From: Streptomyces marispadix
GTDB lineage: Bacteria > Actinomycetota > Actinomycetes > Streptomycetales > Streptomycetaceae
DNA length: 64,000 nt
Assembly (NCBI RefSeq): GCF_022524345.1
Contig: NZ_JAKWJU010000002.1
Coordinates: 6,252,001 to 6,316,000 of the forward strand
Direction of reading: 5' to 3'
Numbering within the stretch: position 1 is the stretch's first letter; every line of letters begins with the position of its first letter. Below, in pieces: positions 9,106-21,101 of the stretch. The position numbers were made by a program, and so were the translations under genes. The notes beneath the pieces were generated by a model. It was not told the origin of the DNA. It saw nothing but the letters and a program-made list of their open reading frames with translations, and did not search any database.

Positions 9106-9327
9106 ATGGCGGTCTTTCTGGTCGTCGACGCAGTACTGCTGCTGGTCATCGGTGTGTTGGCCTGGGTCCTGGTCCGCAGAGAACGCCGCCGGGGTGCCAC
9201 GTGCGCCGACGGACTGCGGATCGAGGCGGCTGCCGGGAGCGAGTTGCGTGAGGCCCGGCGGCGTGCCCGTGCGGGCCGGGTGATGGGCACGGCGTCCGTC
9301 ACGCCGTATCTGCGTGACCGCGAATGA
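9106..9327 (+). CDS. Small single-pass membrane protein, unknown
   Basis: 73-aa protein I do not recognise. Residues 2-22 are one strongly hydrophobic segment (FLVVDAVLLLVIGVLAWVLV), followed at once by a basic stop-transfer stretch RRERRR, giving N-out/C-in topology by the positive-inside rule, then an Arg/Ala-rich cytoplasmic tail. ATG at 9106 is chosen because it places the hydrophobic segment at the start; an upstream GTG at 9076 is possible. Codon use is normal for the genome. Convergent with the dehydroquinase gene, with no operon partner. Confidence 0.6.
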   Translation: MAVFLVVDAVLLLVIGVLAWVLVRRERRRGATCADGLRIEAAAGSELREARRRARAGRVMGTASVTPYLRDRE

Positions 9328-9385
9328 CGGCCCAACTCACGGGCCGCGCAAGCGAGTTCCGCCGTGGGCGGGCGAGGCCGCGCGC

Positions 9386-9841
9386 TCAGCGCCCCCGCAC
9401 CAGTGTCGCCGCGTGGGCCAGCGCCAGGGCGTAGCCGTGTGAACCGGCGCCGCAGATCACGGTGTCGGCCACGGCCGAGACATAACTGTGGTGGCGGAAC
9501 GGCTCCCGCTTGTGGATGTTGGACAAGTGGACCTCGACGACGGGCAGTTCGACGGCGGCGAGCGCGTCGCGCAGCGCGACCGAGGTGTGGCTGTATCCCG
9601 CCGGGTTGATCACGATCGCGCGGTGTGCGGTGCGGGCCTCGTGGACGGCGTCGATGAGGACGCCCTCGTGGTTGCTCTGCCGGCAGTCGGCCGTCAGCCC
9701 GTGTGCCCGCGCCGTCTCCCGGCACAGCTCCTCGATCGCCGCCAGGGTCTCCTTGCCGTAGATCCCGGGCTCCCGCAGACCGAGCAGATTGAGGTTCGGG
9801 CCGTTGAGCACGAGCACGGGGACGTCGTCGGAGTGCGGCAT
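9386..9841 (-). CDS. aroQ: Type II 3-dehydroquinate dehydratase
   Basis: 151-aa cytosolic enzyme that dehydrates 3-dehydroquinate to 3-dehydroshikimate, in the shikimate pathway or in quinate catabolism. The type II fold is unmistakable: [10 protein letters not shown], the flexible catalytic loop REPGIYG with its Arg and Tyr, [22 protein letters not shown] and the catalytic-His region [18 protein letters not shown]. Length is normal for the dodecameric family. No other shikimate gene is nearby, so it may be a second, separately regulated copy; the repeat-containing promoter upstream supports dedicated control. Confidence 0.96.
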   Translation of the reverse strand: MPHSDDVPVLVLNGPNLNLLGLREPGIYGKETLAAIEELCRETARAHGLTADCRQSNHEGVLIDAVHEARTAHRAIVINPAGYSHTSVALRDALAAVELPVVEVHLSNIHKREPFRHHSYVSAVADTVICGAGSHGYALALAHAATLVRGR

Positions 9842-9860
9842 CTGCGATTCCCATCAATGT

Positions 9861-9900
9861 ACGAACACGTTCGTTACTTATAGCTGGTTCGTCACTTATA
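9861..9900 (-). promoter_or_regulatory. Repeat-containing promoter/operator of aroQ
   Basis: An AT-rich island carries two 14-bp direct repeats GTTCGTTACTTATA (9869-9882) and GTTCGTCACTTATA (9887-9900), differing by one base and spaced 18 bp start to start. The first is also half of the inverted repeat ACGAAC-ac-GTTCGT at 9861-9874. Read on the coding strand, each repeat contains TATAAG, so the site may hold overlapping -10 elements and a repressor operator. The cognate regulator is not identifiable in the window. Confidence 0.5.
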
Positions 9901-10000
9901 CCAATCCGCCGCGGTGCCGTGACGGCGGACCCTTGCCGGCCCATGCGGCCCATGCGGCGCATGCGCCCATAGGGACCCGCACGGCGGCGACACGGCCGCC

Positions 10001-10722
10001 TCAGGCGTGCTCGGTGTGCTCCCCGCCCGCGCCGAACAGGCGTACCTCGCGCTCCAACTCCGCGATCCGGTCGGAGAGTTCGGGCGCCCCGAAGGGCTCA
10101 CGCTCACGCAGCATCATCTCGATCTGCACAAGCCGCTCGGTGATCGCCGCGAGCTGTTCAGCGCCGCCCCTTCCCGCGCCCATGCCTTGCCGCTGTACGC
10201 CCTGGCCCTCGGACCAGGTGCCCTCCAGCGGTCCCTCGGCCGCGGCGGCGCCGCCCTGGGGGCCGCGGGGTGAGTGCTCGGCGACCAGGAGACGGCGCAA
10301 CTGCTCGGCCTGGACGGCCAGTTGCCGGTTCTTGCGGTCCAGGTCGAGGAACACGTTGACCTTCGTACGCAGCACCCACGGGTCGATGGGCTTGGAGAGG
10401 AAGTCGGCGGCGCCCAGCGCATACCCGCGGTAGGCGTAGTCGGCGTCCACGTCCGTACCCGTCAGCAGGATGATCGGGACGTCCTTGGTCTGGTCGAGGC
10501 GCTTGATGTTGCTCGCCGTCTCGAAGCCGTCCATTCCCGGCATCAGCACGTCCAGCAGGACCACGGCGAAGTCCTGCCGCAGCATCGCCTTCAGCGCCTC
10601 CTCGCCGGAGCGTGCGGTCACCAACTGCTGGTCCAGCGGCCCCAGTACGGCCTCGAGCGCGACGAGGTTCTCCTCCATGTCGTCGACGATGAGGATGCTC
10701 GACCTGTCGGGTACCGGCGCGC

Positions 10723-10726
<4 letters not shown>
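10001..10726 (-). CDS. Response regulator without a DNA-binding domain
   Basis: 241-aa two-component receiver protein. Residues 10-130 are a complete receiver: acidic pair D15/D16, phospho-acceptor Asp59 in VLLDVLMPGMDGF, switch Thr89 and Lys112 in LSKP. The C-terminal part is a heptad-like coiled coil (around LEREVRLF) with low-complexity linkers and no helix-turn-helix, so output is probably by protein-protein contact. It overlaps the preceding giant kinase gene by 4 bp (ATGA at 10723-10726), indicating coupled translation, and should act in the same phosphorelay. Near the divergent PP2C switch gene, it may feed a partner-switching cascade; that last step is inference. Confidence 0.9.
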
Positions 10727-15234
<4,508 letters not shown>

Positions 15235-15320
15235 GGCATCCCATCCCAACCATCCTGGATGTATGGCTTTATCCTATTGTAGAGGCTTTATCGCTGTGAC
15301 ATCCGAGTCAGGAGAGGCTT
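15235..15320. promoter_or_regulatory. Divergent promoter region of kinase and PP2C genes
   Basis: The 86-bp gap is AT-rich for this genome. It holds a 9-bp direct repeat GGCTTTATC at 15265-15273 and 15284-15292, 19 bp apart, flanking CTATTGT. This suggests overlapping divergent promoters with a shared regulator site; no consensus sigma-factor assignment is possible by eye. Confidence 0.4.
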
Positions 15321-17294
15321 GTGCGACTGCCGTCCGCCGGCCTGAGCGATTCCGCGTCGCGGAGGGCCCTGCCCACGAGTCAGCTCGCACCATCCACTGC
15401 TCGTGCGCTCGTACGTTCCGAGATCGAGAAGTGGGCACGAGCGAGCGCTACGCCGGGGCGGCTGACCGCACGGCTGGCCGAGGACGCCGAACTCCTCGTC
15501 AGCGAACTCGCCACCAACGCCCTCATGCACGCCGGGACCCTGATCGAGGTCGCCTGCGGCGTCGAGACGGAACCGGCGTCGGCCGGGGCCTCCGGCGCCA
15601 CGCCCCGCCCCACGTCGGGCGCGGGGTCCCCTGCACCTGACCGCGACGCCGCGGACACGGGTACCGGCGGCGAGCGGGGAGGGGAAGAGAGCGAGGGCCG
15701 AGGCAGGGCCGAAGGCGGCGACGAGGCCGGGCCGGGCTGGGCCACCACGCCGGACCGGAGGCCCGTCGACATCACGGCCGTACTGGTGGAGGTGACCGAC
15801 CGGCAGCCCACCGGCCGGGTCACCGGAGACTCCTCCGCACGCCGCGGGGGCCGCGGGCTCGGGCTTCAGATCGTCGGCGCCCTCTCCGAGTCATGGGGCG
15901 TGACGTACCGGCGTACGGAGAAGGTCGTGTGGTTCCGGCTGGCTCTGTCCGAGATGGTGCCCAAGCCGTCGGGCTCGCTGAGCGAGGCCATGCACCGGGA
16001 GCTGGACGCCGCGGAGATCTTCTCCTCCTCGCCCAGGGCCGACCAGCGCCGCAGCGCCGAGTGGGCCGACCACGGCGGGGCGTTCCTGGCCGAGGCCAGC
16101 GAGCTGCTCTCCGGACAGCTCGACGAGGACATGGTCGCGGCGCTGGCCGGGCAGTTGCTGGTGCCCCGGCTGGCGGACTGGGTCGCCGTATGGCTGACCA
16201 CCGAGGCCGGTGCGATGCGCCTCTCCCGCGTATGGCACGTCGACGAGCGCAAGGTGGACGCGCTCCGCTTCGCCTTGGAGCCGGAGCCGCCGCCCGCGAA
16301 TCTGCGCACCGTGGGAATCCCCTGGCCATGGCCGGAGAGCGCGGACCAGTCGGGGCGCGGCGGTGCGGCGCTGGCCTTCTCCCTGGTCTCCGGCGGCACC
16401 TGCCTGGGATCGCTGGTGATCGGACGCGCGGGCCCCACGGAGATGACCGGCTCGGTGGCCCGAACGGTGGAGGACGTGGCCCGGCGGGTGGCACAGGCGG
16501 TGGTCACGGCCCGCCAGTACACGCGGCAGACCAGCATCAGCCGGGCCTTGCAGCGCAGACAGCTTCCGCCGTCGCTGGCCAGCCTGCCGGGCGTGGAGAC
16601 CGCGATCGTCTACGAGCCGCACGCCATGGGGCAGACCGTCGGCGGCGACTTCTACGACCTCTTCCCCATGAGCGACACCCGCTGGTCGTTCCTGCTCGGC
16701 GACGTACAGGGCAAGGACCCGGAGGCGATGTCCGTCACCGGGCTGACCCGTCATCTGGTGCGGCTGCTCGCCCGTGAGGGCCACGGTGTGGAGTCCGTGC
16801 TGAGCAGGCTGAACGGGGCCATGGCGGAGGAGGGCGCCGAGGCCGTGGCCGTCGGCGGGGAGAGCGCTCAGCCGCGCTTCCTGAGCCTCGTCTACGGGGA
16901 GCTGGAGCCCCACCCCAACGCGGGCGGCGCACGATGCACCATCGCCAGCGCCGGGCATCCGCCGCCGCTGAAGCTGTCGCAGGACGGCAGCGTGATGGCG
17001 GTGGTGGAGTCGCAGATGCTGCTCGGCATCGACGAGGGCACCGACTTCACCGCCTACGACTTCGAGCTGGCGCCGGGGGAGACCCTGCTGTGCGTCACCG
17101 ACGGCGTCACCGAACGGCGCAGCGGGCAGCGGCAGTTGGACGACGACGACGGCCTGGCGGAGATCTTCGCGGGCTGCGTCGGCATGGGGGCGATGGCGGT
17201 GGCGGAGCGAGTGCGTCAGGCGGCGCACGACTTCGGGCCCGAGCCGGTGGAGGACGACCTGGCGATCCTGGTGCTGCACGCGGTGGTGAGCTGA
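15321..17294 (+). CDS. Switch protein: RsbW-like ATPase + GAF + PP2C (SpoIIE-type) phosphatase
   Basis: 657 aa, cytosolic. Residues about 25-215 form an anti-sigma-factor-type HATPase (N-box LVSELATNALMHAG, G-box GGRGLGLQIVGALS) interrupted by a long Gly/Ala/Pro insertion. A GAF-like sensor domain follows (about 240-390), then a SpoIIE/PP2C phosphatase domain with QTVGGDFYDLF, LLGDVQGKDPEA and a C-terminal DDLAILVL, carrying the metal-binding acidic residues. Such proteins control partner-switching cascades by dephosphorylating anti-anti-sigma factors; here kinase-like and phosphatase domains are fused. GTG at 15321 has AGGAG at ideal spacing. Divergent from the HAMP kinase operon, suggesting one signalling module. 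Confidence 0.9.
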   Translation: MRLPSAGLSDSASRRALPTSQLAPSTARALVRSEIEKWARASATPGRLTARLAEDAELLVSELATNALMHAGTLIEVACGVETEPASAGASGATPRPTSGAGSPAPDRDAADTGTGGERGGEESEGRGRAEGGDEAGPGWATTPDRRPVDITAVLVEVTDRQPTGRVTGDSSARRGGRGLGLQIVGALSESWGVTYRRTEKVVWFRLALSEMVPKPSGSLSEAMHRELDAAEIFSSSPRADQRRSAEWADHGGAFLAEASELLSGQLDEDMVAALAGQLLVPRLADWVAVWLTTEAGAMRLSRVWHVDERKVDALRFALEPEPPPANLRTVGIPWPWPESADQSGRGGAALAFSLVSGGTCLGSLVIGRAGPTEMTGSVARTVEDVARRVAQAVVTARQYTRQTSISRALQRRQLPPSLASLPGVETAIVYEPHAMGQTVGGDFYDLFPMSDTRWSFLLGDVQGKDPEAMSVTGLTRHLVRLLAREGHGVESVLSRLNGAMAEEGAEAVAVGGESAQPRFLSLVYGELEPHPNAGGARCTIASAGHPPPLKLSQDGSVMAVVESQMLLGIDEGTDFTAYDFELAPGETLLCVTDGVTERRSGQRQLDDDDGLAEIFAGCVGMGAMAVAERVRQAAHDFGPEPVEDDLAILVLHAVVS

Positions 17295-17331
17295 GCCCCC
17301 GGGCCGCCGAGCCGACCTGATGCCGGGCAAC

Positions 17332-17365
17332 GAGCGCCGCGTGCACGGGCATCCGCGGCGCGCTC
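17332..17365. terminator. Probable terminator between convergent genes
   Basis: GAGCGCCGCG (17332-17341) can pair with CGCGGCGCGCTC (17354-17365) with a two-base bulge, in the 125-bp gap between the PP2C gene (+) and the LuxR gene (-). Imperfect stem, hence moderate confidence. Confidence 0.45.
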
Positions 17366-17419
17366 CCCGCGGACCCGGAGCCGGGACGTCACGCATGCCG
17401 AGCACCGGGAACGGCGGCG

Positions 17420-18262
17420 TCAGGGAATGATGCCCGCCCGCCGCGCCGCCACCACCGTCTCCAGCCGGGTGTGCGTGCCCAACTTCCGCATCGCGGACCG
17501 CAGATACGCCTTCACCGTCTCCGGCCTGAGCCCCGTACGGGCCGCGACCGCGGCGTTGGTGCCGCCTCCCGCGACGCACGAGACGACGTCGACCTCCCGC
17601 GGGGTGAGCGAGACCGTCTCCGCCGCCCGGCCGGCACGGGCCGTGCCGGGGCCGCACGCGGAGGCCAACCGCCCGCAGGCGTCGAGGAGTTCCTGCCGCA
17701 GCTCGCCCTCCGGCACACGGTTGGCGAGGGTACGCAGCTCGGCGTGCGCCTCGCGCACCTCCTCCCACGCACGCGGGTCGCCGACGGCGGTCTGCTGGGT
17801 CTCCATCAGCCGCTGCGCCTCCTCCCGTACGGCGAGCGTCTGTTCCAGCTCCCGTACGGCGTCGGCGGCGGTGTCCATGGCACGGTCGCCCAGCGCGAGC
17901 GACTCCCGCAGCGCCGCGTACACCACGCCCCGCACCCGGCGGCGCACCACCACGGGCACCGCCAGCACCGAGCGCAGCCCTTCGGCCGCGACGGCGGCGT
18001 CGTACTCGTGGCTGATCACGCGTGAGGAGCGGTAGTCGGTGACGGACGCGGGTCTCGCGAGGGCGACGGCCTTGCCGCCGAGACCGTTGCCCGGTGCGAT
18101 GGCCAGGCCCCGCAGCGCCTGGGTCGTCGTACCGGTCAACTCCGTGATGCGGAATCCGCGGCCCTCTCCGGTCATTCCCGCGAAGGCCACCGGGATCTCC
18201 GTCGTCCGGCGCAGCCTGGCCAGTGCGGCGCGTATGGCGCCGGACTCGGCCGGATCCGTCAT
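17420..18262 (-). CDS. GAF-LuxR family transcriptional regulator
   Basis: 280-aa regulator. An N-terminal GAF-like domain (about residues 15-150, with AIAPGNGLGGKAVAL and VLAVPVVVRRRVRG) is followed by a helical linker and a C-terminal LuxR helix-turn-helix (SLTPREVDVVSCVAGGGTNA, then GLRPETVKAYLRSAMRKLGT). ATG at 18262 is preferred because GAGAGGGGA precedes it; an upstream in-frame start at 18328 would run across the palindromic operator. The effector is unknown, but divergence from an acyl-CoA ligase gene suggests a fatty-acid or acyl-CoA related signal and joint regulation through the site at 18295-18312. Confidence 0.88.
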   Translation of the reverse strand: MTDPAESGAIRAALARLRRTTEIPVAFAGMTGEGRGFRITELTGTTTQALRGLAIAPGNGLGGKAVALARPASVTDYRSSRVISHEYDAAVAAEGLRSVLAVPVVVRRRVRGVVYAALRESLALGDRAMDTAADAVRELEQTLAVREEAQRLMETQQTAVGDPRAWEEVREAHAELRTLANRVPEGELRQELLDACGRLASACGPGTARAGRAAETVSLTPREVDVVSCVAGGGTNAAVAARTGLRPETVKAYLRSAMRKLGTHTRLETVVAARRAGIIP

Positions 18263-18294
18263 GGCAGTCCCCTCTCGCGCTCTCCGCGCGACCT

Positions 18295-18312
18295 CACCCC
18301 CGTTCGGGGGTG
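18295..18312. promoter_or_regulatory. Palindromic operator between LuxR and acyl-CoA ligase genes
   Basis: CACCCCCG-tt-CGGGGGTG, a perfect 8-bp-arm inverted repeat centred in the 111-bp divergent gap. It is the best candidate binding site for the GAF-LuxR regulator, controlling both genes. Confidence 0.45.
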
Positions 18313-18373
18313 GTGAGGCGCAGATCACTACCAGACGATGCTAAAGCCATGGCACGAGGAGAAGGAGGTCCCG

Positions 18374-20023
18374 GTGACCGGAGAATCGACGGCGCTCTCG
18401 TACGCGAGCGGGACCGGCACCACGCCGCTGCTCGGCGAGACCATCGGAAGCAACCTGGACCGCACCGCGGCCGCCCACCCCGACCGTGAGGTCCTCGTGG
18501 ACGTCCGCGAGGGCAGGCGCTGGACATATGCCCAGTTCGTGGCGGATGTCGACCAGTTGGCGCGGGGACTGCTGGCGCGTGGCGTCGGCAAGGGCGACCG
18601 GGTGGGCATCTGGGCGGTCAACTGCCCGGAGTGGCTGCTCGTTCAGTACGCGACGGCACGCATCGGCGCGGTGATGGTCAACATCAATCCGGCATACCGT
18701 ACGCATGAACTGGCCTATGTACTGCGTCAGTCGGGCGTACGTCTCCTCATCGCGTCCACGGAGTACAAGACGAGCGACTACCGCGCCATGGCACGCGAAG
18801 TGGCCGGTGAATGCCCGCAGTTGCTGGAGACCGTCCACATCGGCACCCCGTACTGGGAGGTGCTGACCAACGCGGGCGCGGAGATCAGCGACGAGCAACT
18901 GCGCGCCGCGGAGGCCGTGCTGAGCTGCGACGACCCGGTGAACATCCAGTACACCTCCGGGACCACGGGCTTCCCCAAGGGCGCGACGCTCTCACATCAC
19001 AACATCCTCAACAACGGCTATTTCGTAGGGGAGTTGCTGGGCTACACCGAGCAGGACAGGGTGTGTCTGCCGGTGCCCTTCTACCACTGCTTCGGGATGG
19101 TGATGGGCAATCTCGCCGCCACCAGCCACGGCGCGTGCGTCGTCATCCCCGCCCCCAGCTTCGAACCGGCCGCGGCGCTCCATGCCGTGCAGGAGGAGCG
19201 CTGCACCTCGCTGTACGGCGTGCCGACGATGTTCATCGCCGAGCTCGGGCTGCCCGACTTCCCCTCCTACGACCTCGGTTCGCTCCGCACGGGCATCATG
19301 GCGGGCTCGCCGTGCCCGGTGGAGGTCATGAAGCGCGTCGTCGCGGAGATGCACATGGAGGAGGTGGCGATCTGCTACGGCATGACCGAGACGTCGCCGG
19401 TCTCCACCCAGACGCGTACGGACGACGACGTGGAGCGGCGCACGGAGACCGTCGGCAGGGTGCTGCCGCATCTGGAGGTGAAGATCGTCGACCCGGGCAG
19501 CGGCGTGACGCTGCCGCGCGGCGAACCCGGCGAACTGTGCACCCGCGGCTACTCGGTGATGCTCGGCTACTGGGAGGACGAGGAGCAGACGTCGCAGGTC
19601 ATCGACCCGAGCCGCTGGATGCACACCGGTGATCTCGCGGTGATGCGCGAGGACGGCTACGTCGCCATCACCGGACGCATCAAGGACATGATCATCCGCG
19701 GTGGTGAGAACGTCTACCCGCGTGAGATCGAGGAGTTCCTCTACACCCACCCCAAGATCTCCGACGTGCAGGTGGTGGGAGTGCCCGACGAGCGCTTCGG
19801 CGAGGAGATCCTGGCCTGCGTCATCCCGATCGACCACGCCGATCCCCCCGAGCAGGAGGAGATCGCCGCGTACTGCCAGGGGCGGCTCGCGCACTACAAG
19901 ATCCCGCGCTATCTGCGGGTGATGACGGAGTTCCCCATGACGGTGAGCGGCAAGGTGCGCAAGGTCGAGCTGCGGCGGCAGGCGATGGAGGAAGCGGGGG
20001 CCGTGCCGGGGCTGCTGCTGTAG
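18374..20023 (+). CDS. Acyl-CoA synthetase (AMP-forming fatty-acid-CoA ligase)
   Basis: 549-aa cytosolic adenylate-forming enzyme that activates a carboxylic acid with ATP and joins it to CoA. The P-loop-like YTSGTTGFPKG, the adenylate-binding YGMTETSP, the hinge GRIKDMIIRGGENVYPREIEE and the C-terminal catalytic Lys region VSGKVRK are all present. Length and the MVNINPAYR segment point to a medium/long-chain fatty-acid ligase. GTG at 18374 has GGAGG five bases upstream; an ATG at 18338 lies in the divergent promoter. It is divergent from a GAF-LuxR gene, its likely regulator. The acyl chain length cannot be fixed by eye. Confidence 0.93.
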   Translation: MTGESTALSYASGTGTTPLLGETIGSNLDRTAAAHPDREVLVDVREGRRWTYAQFVADVDQLARGLLARGVGKGDRVGIWAVNCPEWLLVQYATARIGAVMVNINPAYRTHELAYVLRQSGVRLLIASTEYKTSDYRAMAREVAGECPQLLETVHIGTPYWEVLTNAGAEISDEQLRAAEAVLSCDDPVNIQYTSGTTGFPKGATLSHHNILNNGYFVGELLGYTEQDRVCLPVPFYHCFGMVMGNLAATSHGACVVIPAPSFEPAAALHAVQEERCTSLYGVPTMFIAELGLPDFPSYDLGSLRTGIMAGSPCPVEVMKRVVAEMHMEEVAICYGMTETSPVSTQTRTDDDVERRTETVGRVLPHLEVKIVDPGSGVTLPRGEPGELCTRGYSVMLGYWEDEEQTSQVIDPSRWMHTGDLAVMREDGYVAITGRIKDMIIRGGENVYPREIEEFLYTHPKISDVQVVGVPDERFGEEILACVIPIDHADPPEQEEIAAYCQGRLAHYKIPRYLRVMTEFPMTVSGKVRKVELRRQAMEEAGAVPGLLL

Positions 20024-20250
20024 CGCGTCCGCCGGTGCGGTGTCGGTGTGCGGTGCGTGCGTTGCGGTGCCGGGGCATCGTCTGCAAGAGACTCAACTCC
20101 GCTGTAGCAGCAGCCGGGTTGGGCTGCCTGGATGGGTCTCAGTTTCCTGTCGCCGGTGATCCAGCCGTTCTCCGTAACGCGATCGAGGACGGGTACACCG
20201 TGCCTTTCGGCGAGCGGTCGTTTCGCTGTGCCCGTCGCTCACCTACACGC

Positions 20251-20724
20251 TCACGACCGGCGGTTCGGCGGGCGCGCTCGCCGCGCTGATCTCCGCTCGG
20301 GTCCGGCGTGCCCGTTCCCCGCGGCGGATGCGGGCTCGACGGCGGAGACCGCCGCCGCACTGGACGCCTCGGGTGATCGACCGGGAGGCACGGACGACCG
20401 GGTCCCCGGACCCGGGGGCGGAAGGCTCGCTGACCGGGGGTCCAACTCGTCTGCTTTCCAAGTCTGTTGACCGGACCGCCGGTAGGTTCTGCGGGCCGGC
20501 CCGCCCCGAGGTGCCCGTGCGTCCGCGGCTACGGCGGATACGACGGCACCCAGGGCGGGGGATTTCGATGAGGTGACGACGCCGAAGTCTCCGCCCTCGT
20601 CCCGTCCGACCAGGGAACAGGTCACGCCGACCGGTCTGAGCGGGCCGCTGCCCTGGGTTAACTCCAGGTAATAGTTGCGGGCGCCGTCTTGACCCGCGCT
20701 GGCTGGGGTTCGTAGCGTGCCCAT
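20251..20724 (-). CDS. Possible hypothetical protein, atypical codon use
   Basis: 157-aa frame starting MGTLRTPASAG that I do not recognise. The first half reads like protein (RNYYLELTQGSG, SLVGRDEGGDFGV), but its first 23 codons are only about two-thirds G/C at the third position and include a TTA codon, unlike neighbours; the second half is Pro/Ser/Ala-rich low complexity. No clear Shine-Dalgarno sequence precedes the ATG. It could be an acquired gene, a decayed remnant, or not coding. An AT-rich inverted repeat lies just upstream, which could be its promoter. Confidence 0.25.
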   Translation of the reverse strand: MGTLRTPASAGQDGARNYYLELTQGSGPLRPVGVTCSLVGRDEGGDFGVVTSSKSPALGAVVSAVAADARAPRGGPARRTYRRSGQQTWKADELDPRSASLPPPGPGTRSSVPPGRSPEASSAAAVSAVEPASAAGNGHAGPERRSARRARPPNRRS

Positions 20725-20732
20725 GCTTCGCA

Positions 20733-20753
20733 ATAATGACGCACCTTCATTAT
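20733..20753. promoter_or_regulatory. AT-rich inverted repeat
   Basis: ATAATGA (20733-20739) and TCATTAT (20747-20753) are perfect 7-bp arms with a 7-nt spacer, conspicuous in a GC-rich genome. It could be an operator or divergent promoter core for the weak minus-strand frame and for the secreted repeat protein about 350 bp downstream. Confidence 0.35.
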
Positions 20754-21101
20754 AGTGATGAGACTCGGAGCCGCGACCAGGCGATCGAAGCGGGGGAGGT
20801 CAGGCGTGAGACGCCGATTCGGGGGACAGGTGCACCCGGCCGCCTTCATTTGCGGCAGGCCCGGCTTCGCCGAGTGTCGTCGGCGCGCAGCCTCGTGGAT
20901 CGCGGTCCTGGATCGGGCGTACCCCCGGCACACCACACGATTCCGTGTCGTAAAGCGCGTCGTGCCAAGTGAGTTGGCCAGGGGATGGAACGGCCAGGCC
21001 GACCCGTGCGGGAAGCGACGATGCACGGCTTCGAACTCCGTCAAGCGCAACAAACCCACGAACCGGCGCTGAACGCGCGGCGGTCGAGGAAAGGAAGACG
21101 A

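Larger units (their letters stand above)
20024..21101. other. 1.08-kb gap of unusual composition
   Basis: No convincing gene fills this stretch. Open frames exist on both strands, but codon third positions are much less G/C-biased than in flanking genes. It contains one weak candidate gene (20251-20724, minus), an AT-rich inverted repeat at 20733-20753 and the ribosome site of the downstream secreted-protein gene. Composition suggests an acquired or decaying segment. Confidence 0.5.
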
